The position numbers were made by a program, and so were the translations under genes. DNA of 64,000 bases from Zizania palustris. Its lineage: Eukaryota > Streptophyta > Magnoliopsida > Poales > Poaceae. This document shows, piece by piece, positions 1 to 11,315 of this stretch (positions within the stretch are counted from its first letter, which is position 1; each line of letters begins with the position of its first letter). Location: positions 1 through 64,000 of the forward strand of contig JAAALK010000868.1 of assembly GCA_019279435.1 (NCBI GenBank). Reading direction: 5' to 3'. The notes under the pieces were generated by a model. It did no database searches. It was given only the letters and a program-made list of their open reading frames with translations, and was not told where the DNA came from.

Positions 1-352
1 GGATTGGCGTGAGCGGAACGATGGGGACTGATGCCGCCCCTTCATTTCGCCAGGACAAGGCATTCATAGTGCCACGACTGTCGTTGCCGCTGTGGTTGCC
101 TCCATCGTCGGGACTCTCTAGGCGAGGAAGCACCTTGCCATCTTTGTCCTTGACGCCCTCATTGGTGAGGACAACAACTCCATCTGATGCTCTATCGATT
201 TTCTTTTCAATCAACGTCAATCTATGGTCGTGGGCATCGAGGTGGTCATTCATCGTCGCCATCTGATCCATCAACCAAACCATCGACACCATCAGGAAGT
301 CCAATTTCTCATCAATAGACATGGTCGCGGGATCTTGAGCGGAACCGTACAT
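1..352 (-). CDS. Partial retrotransposon gag-like N-terminus
   Basis: An open frame begins with ATG at 352-350 and reads to base 1 without a stop, about 117 codons. The predicted start has a Met-rich helical stretch (DFLMVSMVWLMDQM) followed by a charged segment ending around ASDGVVVL. This layout is common at the N-terminus of plant retrotransposon gag proteins. No capsid core or zinc knuckle is reached before the edge, so the assignment rests mainly on position directly after the primer-binding site. Confidence 0.5.
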   Translation of the reverse strand, partial: MYGSAQDPATMSIDEKLDFLMVSMVWLMDQMATMNDHLDAHDHRLTLIEKKIDRASDGVVVLTNEGVKDKDGKVLPRLESPDDGGNHSGNDSRGTMNALSWRNEGAASVPIVPLTPI

Positions 353-387
353 GGTTGTCGATATTCCAACCGGCTCTAATACCAAAT

Positions 388-640
388 TGATATTGGCCAA
401 GTTGAGAAGGTAAATCTTGCCCTAACTGGGGAGACCTTTATTCCTCGATCATAATTATTTAGCTTATGACCCATGCCTTTTATAAGGCCAAGACCCTTAA
501 TCTCTAAGGACTCTATTAATCTAATCTACTATCCTTTAGGAGGAAATCTAAACTGAATTGGAATAACTAACAAATCCTAATCTATAACTCTAATAGAGAC
601 CTAATCAGCTACAGTACCCAGTGGTACTGTTCATGTCCCA
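388..640 (-). repeat. 5' LTR of the left-edge retrotransposon
   Basis: The 253-bp segment starts TGGGAC and ends with CA on the minus strand, abutting the primer-binding site at 372-384. It contains AT-rich promoter-like sequence around 455-490. The partner LTR lies outside the window, so the outer boundary at 640 rests only on the TG...CA convention. Confidence 0.55.
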
Positions 641-2394
641 TGACTTTATAAAGGAAGTCTATAACATGCTACTGTGTATTTCACAATCTGTGAATTTTAC
701 TTCTATTGCTTCATCATACACCAGTGACTGTTGCATACAAGTTACAACAGTTCCAGTGCTTGATAACTCACTGCACACATTATATCTCAAGATCCTCTTT
801 GTGTTGTAAGTTGTAACATTTTTATTGTCCTATTATTGCACATAATAGGTGCCTTCCAATGCCTCCCTGCCTTTGTCTCTTATATATGTTGTGTAATAAG
901 TATGCCACATTTTGGTTACTCTAATAGCACCCATTGATGAATTATAATAGTGAGACCATTATGCACTAATGTAGTCTGTTTTGGTCACCTACTCACCTTT
1001 CCAAGTTTCCATATTTACAAAGAGCTAAATATGGCAGTCTATCTGTTGTTTCTTTTCCTTACTGTGGACCAGGGACATCCACTTGATAATTTAAACGGAT
1101 TTGCTATAATGCTTGTAACCTTTGTAGAAATATTTCCCACGGTTTTGTTTCTTGATGTGTATAATTGTAGCCATCCAGCATATATGCCTTCTTAGGGTCC
1201 AATAAGCACATGCATTTTTATTAGTTATGATGTCATTTGTTAGTGGCACTTTTGACCTTCCAAGAAATCACGACAGGCATTTATCAACCTCTGCAAAAGC
1301 TTTCTTTTTATTGATATCCTCACGTTATACCTGCAATATGCTATAGCCTTTTGACAAATTGTGTTATCTCATTGTACTCAACTACTCATCTGCTAATTCT
1401 AGCATGTTCTCTGGTGGTAATTCTTATGGTCGTATTTCATTTTTCAGCCTTCAACAGAGTGATGAGACTCCAATGGTGTGGGAGATCCTTCTATATCTAT
1501 AGGTACTTTATTCACCAGACTGGCATTACCGGAGCAACTATGCCCACTTTCCTTTCCTATATGGGTGCTGCGTTTGCAGTCGGCCATTTCCTGGCGCGAT
1601 TTCAAGTGGTATTCAAGTTGGCATATGTTCCCCTCTGCCTCTCTGTATCCCACGGATGTACAAGTACTACTACAAACTAAAGACTTGGCTGCCAAGCGTC
1701 TAGCAAGCTTGGGCTTCTTGCTTGATGCCTGGGGACCTCTTTGCTGGCTATTTGATCGAATGTTCTGTAAGAAGCTTTCCACATTGGTACAGTCAACCCG
1801 CAGGGGCAACTCATGGTGGCATATTCTTATGGGTTTTAACTCATACTTTGCAAACACATTCTTAATGTTTTGCCGAGCTCAGCAGCGAGGGTGGGAGCCC
1901 AGAATAATCCACTTTTGGGGTTCTTGCCTTATGTTAAAGATTCAGAAACCTCAAAAGAGGGAATGAGCTCTCTGTTGATCAGTGGTTTTCTCCAGGACCT
2001 TAAAGTCTTATGCCCCCCATGTGCGTGACCAGAAGCAATGCCATTTTTTGTATATGGCTTTCGAGTGATTACGGACTACAAGTATTATGATGCTCACTAG
2101 ATGTTTGGTAACTTAAACTGACGCCTGTTTTGTACCATACTTAATCCGTCTGTCCAGAGATTAGTTGGAGTGCTGTCTCTTAGTTTTGGTCATGTTTTGT
2201 TCCTCCACATTTGTTTTTTCCGTGCTAATAGGACCGAATCTTAATTGTTTTTTGTCTGCCTTGAATGGAATCAAACGGTATTAGTTACTGCTCCATATGA
2301 CCCCATAGATCGATCTTCTGGTGTTATCAATTCCTTTAATTGTCCTGATTGTTTACTTAAAAGCTACGATGTTACATTGTTCAATGTTATGTTT
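641..2394. other. 1.75 kb without a recognised gene; possible transcribed or pseudogenic piece near 1440-2000
   Basis: The stretch is AT-rich to about 1440. From 1441 to about 2000 the composition becomes gene-like and is preceded by a pyrimidine tract ending in CAG. Overlapping open frames of 109 and 162 codons on plus (1351-1680, 1478-1966) and 137 codons on minus (1444-1857) exist there, but I recognise none of them. The region may be the 3' part or untranslated end of a gene interrupted by the retrotransposon on its left; that is a guess. Confidence 0.25.
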
Positions 2395-3312
2395 AGGGTG
2401 CGTTTGGGTTTGGTTTTATTGTGAGCTGCGAAAAAAACTAGTGTTGTTTTTTATAACTTACATAATTTTTATCATTATAATATTCTATACATATATATAA
2501 ATAGAAAACACTCAACATTAATGCAAATAAATAAGTGAAAAATTTATAGATAAATAGTGTATAGTTCATCTCATAAAATAATTGATAATCATATATTATC
2601 ATATTAATTGTGAAATGCAATACAAATCATAATAATGTTAGATTAATTAAGACACATTGAATTCATGCTATTTAGGGTGTGTTTGGTTGAGTCGTGGATT
2701 TTGAAAACTGTGAGTTTGTAGAAAAAGTGTTGTGAGTTGTAGAAAAGTTGAGAAACTGTTTGTTGGAATAATTATAGATTTATATTTTGGGTAGTTCATG
2801 ATATTTAATTATATTAATAATTAAATTATTAATGTGTAATTTACATTTAAGTCATTCTAATCATGAAATTTTATAATGTTTATATTAAAATTATATATTT
2901 TTAAATTACACTAAAATGATATATTTTACTAAAATTCACTTTTTTCAAATTTATATGACTGATATGTTTTAATAGCATAGTACGTAATATTCATTCAAAA
3001 TTGAACTGGGAATCTGTGAAATCTGACTTATATCAGCTTTCAAATTTGTAATACGAGAATCTGCAGATTCTGAAAAGCTAGGTGACCAAAAGAAAGAATT
3101 GTTTGGTTTAGATTATAGCTTCCGGCCAAGAAGTTGGTTTAAAAATCTAAACCAAAAATACCCTTATCTATATTGAAAAGCAGAAAAGGAGTTCCAAACT
3201 ATTTTTAAATTTGTACTAAAAAACTGTTTTTTTCACAGCAAAAGTAATTTTGGTAAACCCATTTAGTTTAACTTCTACTTGTTCACAGTAAAATTAGATT
3301 CAATCTAGGTGA
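2395..3312 (-). mobile_element. Non-autonomous DNA transposon (MITE), copy 1, split by a nested element
   Basis: The two outer parts (2395-2671 and 3167-3312) match, in reverse complement, the element at 14352-14922. Shared stretches include the segment around CATAATTTTTATC and the block ending near ATTCATGCTAT. The outer end starts AGGGTGCGTTTGGG, typical of grass MITEs with GTTTGG-type termini. The copy is interrupted at 2672 by the Tourist-like element at 2675-3163. No coding capacity was seen. The superfamily is uncertain because the target duplication was not identified. Confidence 0.65.
2675..3163. mobile_element. Nested Tourist-like (PIF/Harbinger) MITE
   Basis: This 489-bp insert is flanked by the direct repeat TTA (2672-2674 and 3164-3166). 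Its termini are inverted: GGGTGTGTTTGGTT at the left and the complement of GGGTATTTTTGGTT at the right, 12 of 14 matching. A 3-bp TTA/TAA duplication and this terminus are the hallmarks of Tourist-like elements. It sits inside an older MITE whose sequence resumes on the other side. Confidence 0.75.
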
Positions 3313-3883
3313 TACATCATTGTTTGCCATGACTGGCCTTCACTTATACTTTGGTCTGCTTTGGTTGAAAACACCCGCAGTTTTTTGAGAAGTTGGGCCT
3401 GCACATTCGCAGAAAGAAGTATTTATGTTTTCAATCTGCTGCCTGTCAGATCGAGTTTATTTCTTCCATGACGTGAAGTACAGATCGTTGCCTGGACTCA
3501 CACAAGCCAAAGTTCAACTTGCAACGACAGTAGCACGTAGAAATCCATGAGAAATACGCTGTATAAAACGTCGTAGGGGCATCTCGTAAAAAGAGCATCA
3601 AACAGATGAAAGCTACATTTAACAATTTATGATAAAGAATACAGTAGAGTTTCCCATCGATACTAATATCCTATGGTGCTTCAGCCTTCAAGCTGACTTA
3701 AAATGTGTGCACAAAAAAGCAAAATTTTAACACTAGGAATATCATGCCCTTCTAAAAAAGGCCATAAATAAAAGAAATGATTTATGATTCTAGAACGTGT
3801 GTCTATTAAATAGACATTGAAATAATACCAAGATTTGGGCAAAGAATTTATGATAAGATTTGGGGTTAAACAAGGATAAGATT

Positions 3884-4420
3884 TGTTGGAGGTAGGTCAC
3901 ATCTCTTCGTTAATGGTAAGTAGTAAAGTCAAACGAAGTATGGCGAAGACCGATGGAACATTGTTAGGTAAAAAATGGATGTCAAAGTCTAAGAAGTGTG
4001 ACAAAGCTCAACAATATGATGAAAGCCCCATAGTATGTGGCAAGCCTATAACATATAGAAAAGTCCATATTATATGACAAAAATATATTATGATAATATG
4101 GTTCAAGATACAGAATTCTGCACTAGTAGACGTAGAGTAAGTACAGAATACAAGTGATTGTAATGAATATATAATTAGGACCATAAGTCTAGGTTATAGA
4201 CCTATGTTGTTAGGCCCGTTAGCCATGTACCTAGATGTCTATAATATATTTAAAAGACATAGATGAAGCTCCTATAATCATCTACGTGAATAATGGGACA
4301 AGGATGTAAAATCATATAGCTAAATACTAAGCTTATAAATATGTCATATGTCAGTGTAATGGAAAATTTGTAAGAAAATACACCATTATTATTCCTAGAA
4401 ATGAATGTTATTATTTAACA
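3884..4420 (+). repeat. 5' LTR of the old retrotransposon
   Basis: It aligns with 6370-6852 over scattered blocks, for example TCTAGGTTATAG against TTGTAGGTTGCC, the GACAAGGAT block, and ACACCATTATTATT against ACATTATTATTATT. It is 537 bp, against 483 bp for the right copy, so indels have accumulated. Confidence 0.7.
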
Positions 4421-4937
4421 TAACAACAATTTAGTGTTGTCCGTGAGACAAATGTACTCAGAGCAAGGCAAAATGCTAGGTGAAAGACCACAAAAAAGAG
4501 GACCAATGTGGTGAGTGAGCAACACCTTAGAAGGTGGAGCCTTGATGATTACATAAGCCTAAGTTGAGTCCTAGAGAGGGCAATCTAAAGGTCAAGAAAG
4601 CGCCAAAGCTATAGCTACTTTCTCGGGTGGAGTATGATATAGGTCTAAGGTGAAGTGGGCTATTGACAAGACATGATCCTACCAACTTCAAGCTTAGGTC
4701 TTAGCTGCACAAGCTTCGACAATTCAAACTCCCATCAAATGTCTCCAATCGTTCAAGCTTAGACAACATATGCTCCGACCGTGCAAGCTTTAGTCGTCCA
4801 ACCTTCAACAATTCAAGGTCCAACCGCATAGAAGTCAACCAACCTTGCTTTAGCCATGCAAGTTTCGACGTCTCAAACTCTGATCATGCAAGTTTTATTT
4901 ATCACAGCTCTGATCGTACGAGCTTCGACTAGTCAAG

Positions 4938-5785
4938 CACTAGTGATATAAACTCCAACCATTTAGGCCTTAGTTCTACATCTCCTATAGACCCTAAACC
5001 CTAAGCCTCAACACCCATAACTAGATTCTCAAACCCAATATGTCTCCCAACAACAATGACAACAACAACAAACCATAACAAATGATACATAACAATCTTC
5101 CTATGTCCACACTCTTAAACCAACAATATAATCTTCCACCACCAACTCCAAACCACTTCCCTCACCAACCATACAATCCATCCCTTTGTCAGTCCATAAC
5201 CCTTCGGTACATACCATGAATAGCCTCGTGCAGCGCAACCAACACTAATCTCGTATCCACCATACTCCTAGCCACCTCTTCGGCATTCATAGTGGACAAG
5301 TGCTTGCCCCTAAGCCTCGACTTCCAATTACTCTTTTTCTTCACATTTAATCCAACATTGGCACTAATGATATAAACTCTAACCATTTAGGCCTTAATTC
5401 TACAATCTCATATAGACCCTAAACCCTAAGCCCAACACCCATAACTAGATGCTCAAGCCCAATATCTCTCCCAACAACAATAACAACCACAAAAACATAA
5501 GCGAATGATCGTTGACCCATACATAACAATATTTCCTATGTCTACACTCTTAAACCAACAATATAATCTTCCACAATCCACTCCAAACCACTTCCCTCAC
5601 CAACCATATAATCTAGCCCTTTGCCACTCCATAACGCTTCGCTACATACCCCGAATAGCCTTGTGCAGCGTAACCAACACTAATCTCATAGCCACATCTT
5701 CGGCATTCATAGTGGACAAGTGCTTGCCCCTAAGCCTCGACTTCCAAATTACTCTTTTTCTTCACACTTAATCCAACATTGGCAA
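4938..5785 (+). repeat. About 420-bp tandem duplication inside the old retrotransposon
   Basis: The block at about 4938-5358 is repeated at about 5359-5785. Both copies contain GATATAAACTC, CCATTTAGGCCTTA, GACCCTAAACCCTAAGCC, a run of AACAACAATGACAACAAC-like triplets, AATATAATCTTCCAC and GTGGACAAGTGCTTGCCCC. The copies differ by small indels and substitutions. The duplication lies between the primer-binding region and the gag-like remnant. Confidence 0.75.
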
Positions 5786-6330
5786 GTCCAATGGCGACTT
5801 CAATCCAAAGGAATTAATGTTCATCTATGAGTCTACCATCGATGTTTCCCATGGTGATGAGGTCACTAAGGAGAAGGCCATACATCTAGTTCTAAATGAC
5901 TTCACCTTGTCATGATACATCAACCTTCCCATAGGAAGTATCTTCACCTCGTATGTGGAGCCGAAGATTCAACATGATCTATTTGTCATCAAGTAAAAAC
6001 CTGGTAAGCTGATACGAGACTACTTTCATCGGTTTTCATACAGCATGATGCTAGATCCAATATATCAAAAAAAGATGTAGGATCAATGCCTTGCCCAAGT
6101 AGGACTAACGGCTAGCCCACTAACACAAAGGATATGATGGATCTCCTCCACATGATGGAAACTTATGCTTGGATGGAGAAGGCTGATAAGTGAAGAGTTG
6201 AATAGGAAACCCTAGTGCAAGCCATAAACACGTAGTGCTATCCCTTCGACCACACCAACACCTGATTGTTTAACTTAGGGGCCCTAAAGAAATTCTATAG
6301 GACATGTCCGATCGAGGCAAGAGCAATGAA
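5786..6330 (+). pseudogene. Gag-like remnant in the old retrotransposon
   Basis: Around 5786-5880 the plus strand reads, with breaks, like a plant retrotransposon capsid segment (GDFNPKELMFIYESTIDV followed by a hydrophobic stretch and LPIGSI). Stop codons and frame changes interrupt it, and no zinc knuckle, protease or polymerase follows before the right LTR. The similarity is to the general pattern of plant gag proteins as I know them; a profile search would be needed to fix the lineage. Confidence 0.45.
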
Positions 6331-6369
6331 GCAAACCAATCGAGCTCATTCCCTTACTTAGAAGGGGCT

Positions 6370-6852
6370 TATTGGAGGTATGTCATGGACTATTTCCACA
6401 ACGATAAATGGTGGGGCCCAACAGAGCATGCTGAAGCTCATCACCGGGTGATGAAGCCTATCCACAGGTAGAGTCCATGGAGCATGGCAGGGCTTAATAA
6501 TATGTGATGAAGTCCACAGAGCGTGGCAAAGCCCATGACACATGATGAAGTCCATGGCATATGATCGAGAAAAATCTTGATACCAGCAGGCTTAAGAAAA
6601 TAAGATATTATAAGTGGTGGTAATAAATGTATAATCTAGGACAACAAATTGTAGGTTGCCCATTTAACTTGCATTAGCCTAGAAGCACATGATATATTGA
6701 AAATAATTAATAGCCGGCCTATGTGAATAAGAGACAAGGATAAAAAATTAGCTAAATCTTAGATCTATAAGTAGAGTATGTCATTCTGATAGACAATTTT
6801 AATAAAATACATTATTATTATTTGTAGACATCCCTGTTGTTACTTAAACACA
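6370..6852 (+). repeat. 3' LTR of the old retrotransposon
   Basis: It starts directly after a polypurine tract and ends with CA followed by the AGATT duplication. A short internal repetition of GATGAAG(T/C)CCA units lies at about 6450-6560. Confidence 0.7.
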
Positions 6853-6857
6853 AGATT

Positions 6858-7694
6858 CCAATCTCACAGAAGCATCACCAGTATTCGAGACGTCATCCAT
6901 CTCACGCTCACATTTGGCAAATAGAAATGCTCTAGTTGACCACGATGAGATGCCAACTAAGAAAATATTACTTCGATATGTCATGGAGAGGTATTTTTTT
7001 TCTTAATTTACAAGATCATCTAAGTTAGGATGAGTTGTTCCATGGGGTCTGTTAGTTTTTCGTTTACAAAACAAGATTTTAGATAATTATATTGTCATAC
7101 CTAAACACTAACTCTTCTAAGCAATGTAAGTTTGCAATTGCAAAACAACAGCAATGAAAATATTACATTATTATAAATCCAAGGATTATACAGGCCTCAA
7201 GACCTGACAAAAACAAGGCCATAGTATGATCCTCTACAAATGGTGAAGGGAGAAAGAATACTTTGGGACTTGATATACCACTATAGCATGCCGGTTACCA
7301 ACCTTATATCATCAGTACATCAAGTATGATAATAAACTAAATAAACACCACTAGCTAAAGAAAAGAATTCCGAAACAGCAAAAGAGTCTTCCTTTTAACG
7401 GGGTTAATTAACAAAATAGGAGACATGTTTTTGATGGATGAACCGAAGCTGCCGGGGTGCAATTCTACCTGGGTTGGTCTTGAAACAACCCAATCGAGGT
7501 ACTTCAATCTTTTAACCTACTGGAACCTCAATGATGTATACGATTACGTCAAAAGTAAAGAAAACCAATCTCCGAATCACCACCATCAGCTATCCATCCT
7601 TACTTGTCGACCATCTTAATGAAAAAGAAAGAATTACTCCAAATTCATTAGCTAAGAACAATAACTCCTTGCACCTTCCAGCCTCATTGAGGGC
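6858..7694. other. Intergenic and probable 3' flank of the CCCH gene
   Basis: No gene is seen. The part nearest 7694 should hold the 3' untranslated region of the minus-strand CCCH zinc-finger gene. The rest is AT-rich single-copy-looking sequence. Confidence 0.4.
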
Positions 7695-9937
7695 CTATGT
7701 TGCTAGACTACCAATATGTTGATCAAGCTGCATCTGTTCAAGCAATGCTCCAATGACAGCAGCTTGGTCATGTCCATCCAGCTGTGTGTTCAGACTAGAA
7801 CCTTCACCATTGCTTACACGGGGAGGCATTAGTGGCGAAGGTCCGACTGAGTTAATGGATTCAGCAGTGGTAACTTGCTTCTCTGGTGGAGATTCCTTAA
7901 CCAGTGTGTGTACCCAAGAAAGATCCGGATCATCACCAACGGATCTTAGCTCAAACGATGATGACCGGCGGAGCTTACCCAGTTCTTCACCATTAACGCC
8001 CCAATCTGGTGTTCCTGATGGTGATCCCCACTTCGACCATGATGAGCTTAGAGGGGAGCCAACAAGACCTGATGCTCTTGCAGCACTAGGCCCGAGATCA
8101 TGAGAACTGAGACTCCTCATTGTCTGTTGTTGCTTCTCACGCTGGGCAAGAGCAGCAGCAAGGTGAGAGTTCATTGGGGATCCAGATTCAACGCATCGAG
8201 GAGACATACGTCCAGGGGAGGATAACCCAAGTGATGCTTGCAACAAAGATGAGTGTGAAGGCAACTGATGGTTGTCCACAGCCTTTGGGGAGAAGACTCC
8301 CGTGTTGATTGGTGAAAGAAGTGCCTGCTGCTGTTGCTGGAACTGATTAAGGATAGCAGCTTTGTGAGATGGTGAAAACATAGCACCCTGATCAGCATTA
8401 CTATACCTTGGGGAGGAAACCATCTCAGCAGAGAAGAGATCATCCAAGTTTGAGGGATTTAGGGACATGGTCCGAGAATTGTGGTTTGCCGTTGATGAAC
8501 CAAGACGTGAATAGCACAAATCATTTAGAAGCTGTGAATCAATATCCTGCATCAGGGAGTAATCATCAGCAGGCATATCCCTTGCACTAAGTGAGGTACG
8601 AAGCCGGCTTGACTGAAGGCTGCTGCCTGGAAGGTGCAGTGTCGGAACATTTGGCTGCTGCCAGCCCAAAGAAGGGGGCATCCCATTGCCCGAAGGGGAA
8701 ATTGGTGGTGTAAATGGGGACATCATTGCTGATACTGATGATGGAGAACCAGGCATCAAGCCCATTGCTGCAGCCATTTCCATTGCAGCTGTTGCTGAGG
8801 CCCTTGGGGATGGCACTGCAGATCCAGTGGAAACATACAGTGGTCGGAGCTCATCAGTTGTGTGGGCAAAGAAGCAGACACGACGATTACAGCTTGTGCC
8901 ATCCTTGCAAAGGCGAGTACGGTACTGAGCTGGATGGAGCCAACACTCAAACACCCCATGAGCATATTCACACATGTCGCCACGCCGACAAACTCCCTTT
9001 CTAAAGTCAGGACATGGCACACAGCTGTAGTGATACTTGCGAGGGTCACGACGCCGTGCGTTCTCGCCTGGGTGAACAAACGGGCACTCAGTCCAGTCAT
9101 GCGAGTACGCCCGCGAGCATGGCCTGATCTTAAATGAGTACATGCGGAACTCATCAGAAGCATAGATGCTGTTCTTGATATCTGGAAGGGACGGATCCAC
9201 TGGATATTCTTTCTTCTCCGATGTCACAACCCTAGGAAGATCCGCAAACTTTGTCGTCATCAACACAGCAGCAGATGGAGATCGTGCATCTTCAGCAGTG
9301 GGGGATGACACAGGGGACGAGATAGAGTTTGTGGCCCTTGTCACCACTCGGAGAACACCATGCCCAGCCTTCGGGCATCCAAGAAGACCTTGGAGAGCCA
9401 TCTTCGCGTCAAACATCTTGGAGGAACAGAGATCACATCAGCCGGGCGGCACCCAGAGGCATCTGTGGCGTCAGGATCAGCCCCAGCTGCGAGCAGCAGC
9501 TTGACGGCCTCCACAGAAGCCGGTGAACCACCAGAGGCCGCACAGTGGAGAGCTGTGGTGCCGTCAGGACCACAGCAACGGTTGACATCGACGGACGGGA
9601 GAGAGATCAACAGGCGGAGCGCCGCGAGGCTGCCGTAGGTGGCGGCCACCATCAGCGGTGTGCGGTGCTCGAGGACCTTGCGGCGGCCATACCAGAGGCC
9701 GGCCTCATCCACGGCGGTGGGCGGCGCTCTCTCCAGCGCGCGACGCAGGCCAGCCGCGTCGTCGTCTGCGGCGAGCTCGAGGAGCCCAGCGAAGGCGTCT
9801 TCCGTGTCGATGGTGAGGGTTTTCGCCATCTCGGCAACGGCAGCCGCCGCAGCAGCATTCTTCTTGGTCGCGGCGGCTGCCGCGCCGACTCCGTCGACGC
9901 CAGCAGCCGGGGACGCGGAGATCGGCGTGCCGTTCAT
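7695..9937 (-). CDS. Ankyrin-repeat and CCCH tandem zinc-finger protein, with an apparent 1-bp frameshift
   Basis: Two abutting frames make one family-typical protein of about 747 residues. The N-terminal frame starts at ATG 9937 and carries Ala-rich sequence and two ankyrin-like units (TPLMVAATYGS, TTALHCAASGGS). The C-terminal frame (9416-7695) carries the plant CCCH pair, C-x7-C-x5-C-x3-H at residues 135-153 of that frame and C-x5-C-x4-C-x3-H at 170-185, preceded by a Cys/His-rich segment (CPFVH). A long Ser/Pro/Gln-rich tail follows. Proteins of this group bind RNA or act in stress and hormone responses; that is family knowledge. The frames meet at 9414-9419, where the ankyrin frame reads VPPRC and the other begins MFDAK. 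One extra A in the AAG run would join them as VPPKMFDAK. This is either a real mutation or a sequence error. No intron fits the join. Confidence 0.88.
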
Positions 9938-10806
9938 CTGGGCTTATCGGATCGGAAGAACTGAAGCGACGAGAAAAACAACCGTCAAGAAACCACTCAA
10001 GGAGTCAAGGGAGTCCAAAAACAGCACAAGAAATGGAGTAGAAAACCACCGAATCGGATGCAAAACCGCAGACAAAACGAGAATTCACGCTACAAAAACG
10101 GAATCACAAAACATACAAACAAATCCAGAAATCCCCTCCAAACCCAGCAAAATCTCCTCCCCAAAAACCCAGCCCTCGCCTAGATCAGGACCAAGAAACG
10201 GCAAGCAAACACCCCCACCCCACCTTCCCCACCCAGCCGCTAGATCGGGGCGAGAAAGGGAAAGGGCCAGAACCAGACTAACCTCAACCTGACAGCAGCT
10301 CGCGATGCGGCAAACCATCTCACCACGCCAGCAGCGACCGAATCGACCCAAAGATCTCCGCAATCTCCATGGCGAGCAAACCGGCAAGCCACGGAAGACC
10401 AGAGCCACGGCGTCTCTCGGCTCTCTCTGCCGAGTCGTTCGGCCGCCGGCCGGGACTGGGAGGGCAAAGACCGGGCCGATCTATCTCCCTCTAGCCGCCT
10501 CGCGATTGCTGGGGGAGAAGGAGCATGGGGTGCGCTGCGCGAGCGAGCGAGAGCCGCGGGGGCAGTAAAAAAAAGGGGAAAGTGATGAGAGAGAAAGGGG
10601 TGTTGGTGTGTGTGACATTCGGAGTTCCCGCAGCAAGCGCGCGCACTCTCTCTCTCTCTCTCCGTATCTCTATCCGCAGCAGTTAATTACCGGTGGTGTG
10701 ATTAAACGGGAGGGGAAAGGGATTAACAGTGGTACGCACATGAAATTACTTTAATTAATTACCCAAGGTTTGACAATATCACTGAAGTTTGATACAATAG
10801 AACATT
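9938..10806 (-). promoter_or_regulatory. 5' leader and promoter region of the CCCH gene
   Basis: GC-rich sequence upstream of the ATG at 9937 extends to about 10680. It includes a (CT)n run at about 10645-10662, a common feature of plant core promoters and 5' leaders. The minus-strand 5' UTR probably lies here, perhaps with an intron, but no splice pair was fixed. From about 10680 to the CACTA boundary at 10807 the sequence is AT-rich. Confidence 0.4.
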
Positions 10807-11049
10807 CACTACTACAAGAAAACAGAAACTTTTCGTCGGCTAAAATAACTTTCGTCGGTTTTTTAAAAGACCGACGAAAGTTAAATAACTTCCGTCGACC
10901 TTAAGGAGCCGACGAAGTTAATATCTTCCGTCGGTTCAACCCTCAACCGACGGAAGTTATTCCCCCCCCCCCCCCCCCCCGCTATTTTTCCCCCGCCCAC
11001 GCCTAGGTTTTCCAGCTCCCCACCTCTCTCCCCCTCAGCCCGCCTCCCC

Positions 11050-11190
11050 GCCTCTCTGCCTCCGCCGCCTCTTCGCCTCCCCTTCGCCGCCTCTCTGCCT
11101 CCGTCGCCTCTTCGCCTCCCCTTCGCCGCCTCTCTGCCTCCGTCGCCTCTTCGCCTCCCCTTCGCCGCCTCTCTGCCTCCGCCGCCTCCC
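11050..11190. repeat. 39-bp tandem repeat inside the CACTA element
   Basis: About three and a half copies of a 39-bp GC-rich unit follow one another, with CTCTGCCTCCGTCGCCTC in its middle. The unit length is a multiple of three, so long artificial open frames appear on the minus strand; they are not supported as genes. Confidence 0.8.
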
Positions 11191-11315
11191 CTCCGCCGCC
11201 TCCCCTCCCCCCCGCCGTGAGGGCTCCGGATCGAAGCGGCGTGAGGGCTTCTCCGCCGCCTCCCCTCCCCGCCGGCGTGAGGGTTTGGAGCGGTGAGGAA
11301 GCCGGGGCCTGCGAC

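Larger units (their letters stand above)
1..640 (-). mobile_element. Left-truncated LTR retrotransposon (LTR, primer-binding site, start of gag)
   Basis: Read on the minus strand, an LTR (640 to 388) is followed three bases later by a primer-binding site resembling TGGTATTAGAGCC (384 to 372), the iMet-tRNA type seen in many plant LTR elements with one change from the usual TGGTATCAGAGCC. An ATG at 352 then opens a frame that stays open to the window edge. The element continues to the left, so its type (copia or gypsy), its second LTR and its target duplication cannot be seen. Confidence 0.65.
3884..6852 (+). mobile_element. Old degenerate LTR retrotransposon with matching target duplications
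   Basis: Two diverged direct repeats (3884-4420 and 6370-6852) begin TGTTGGAGG/TATTGGAGG and end in CA. The flanking pentamer AGATT occurs on both sides (3879-3883 and 6853-6857), as expected of an LTR-element target duplication. A primer-binding-like segment follows the left LTR near 4428-4450 (ACAATTTAGTGTTGTCCGTG, resembling the GGCGCCGTCTGTGG site of many plant gypsy elements). A purine tract (AGAAGGGG, 6359-6366) precedes the right LTR. The interior carries only gag-like debris, so the element is non-autonomous or decayed. The LTRs differ heavily, indicating an old insertion. Confidence 0.75.

Noticed and set aside
10960..10982. C homopolymer as a biological signal
   Set aside because: A run of about 18 C is a likely slippage or assembly-sensitive site and is treated as low-confidence sequence, not a feature.
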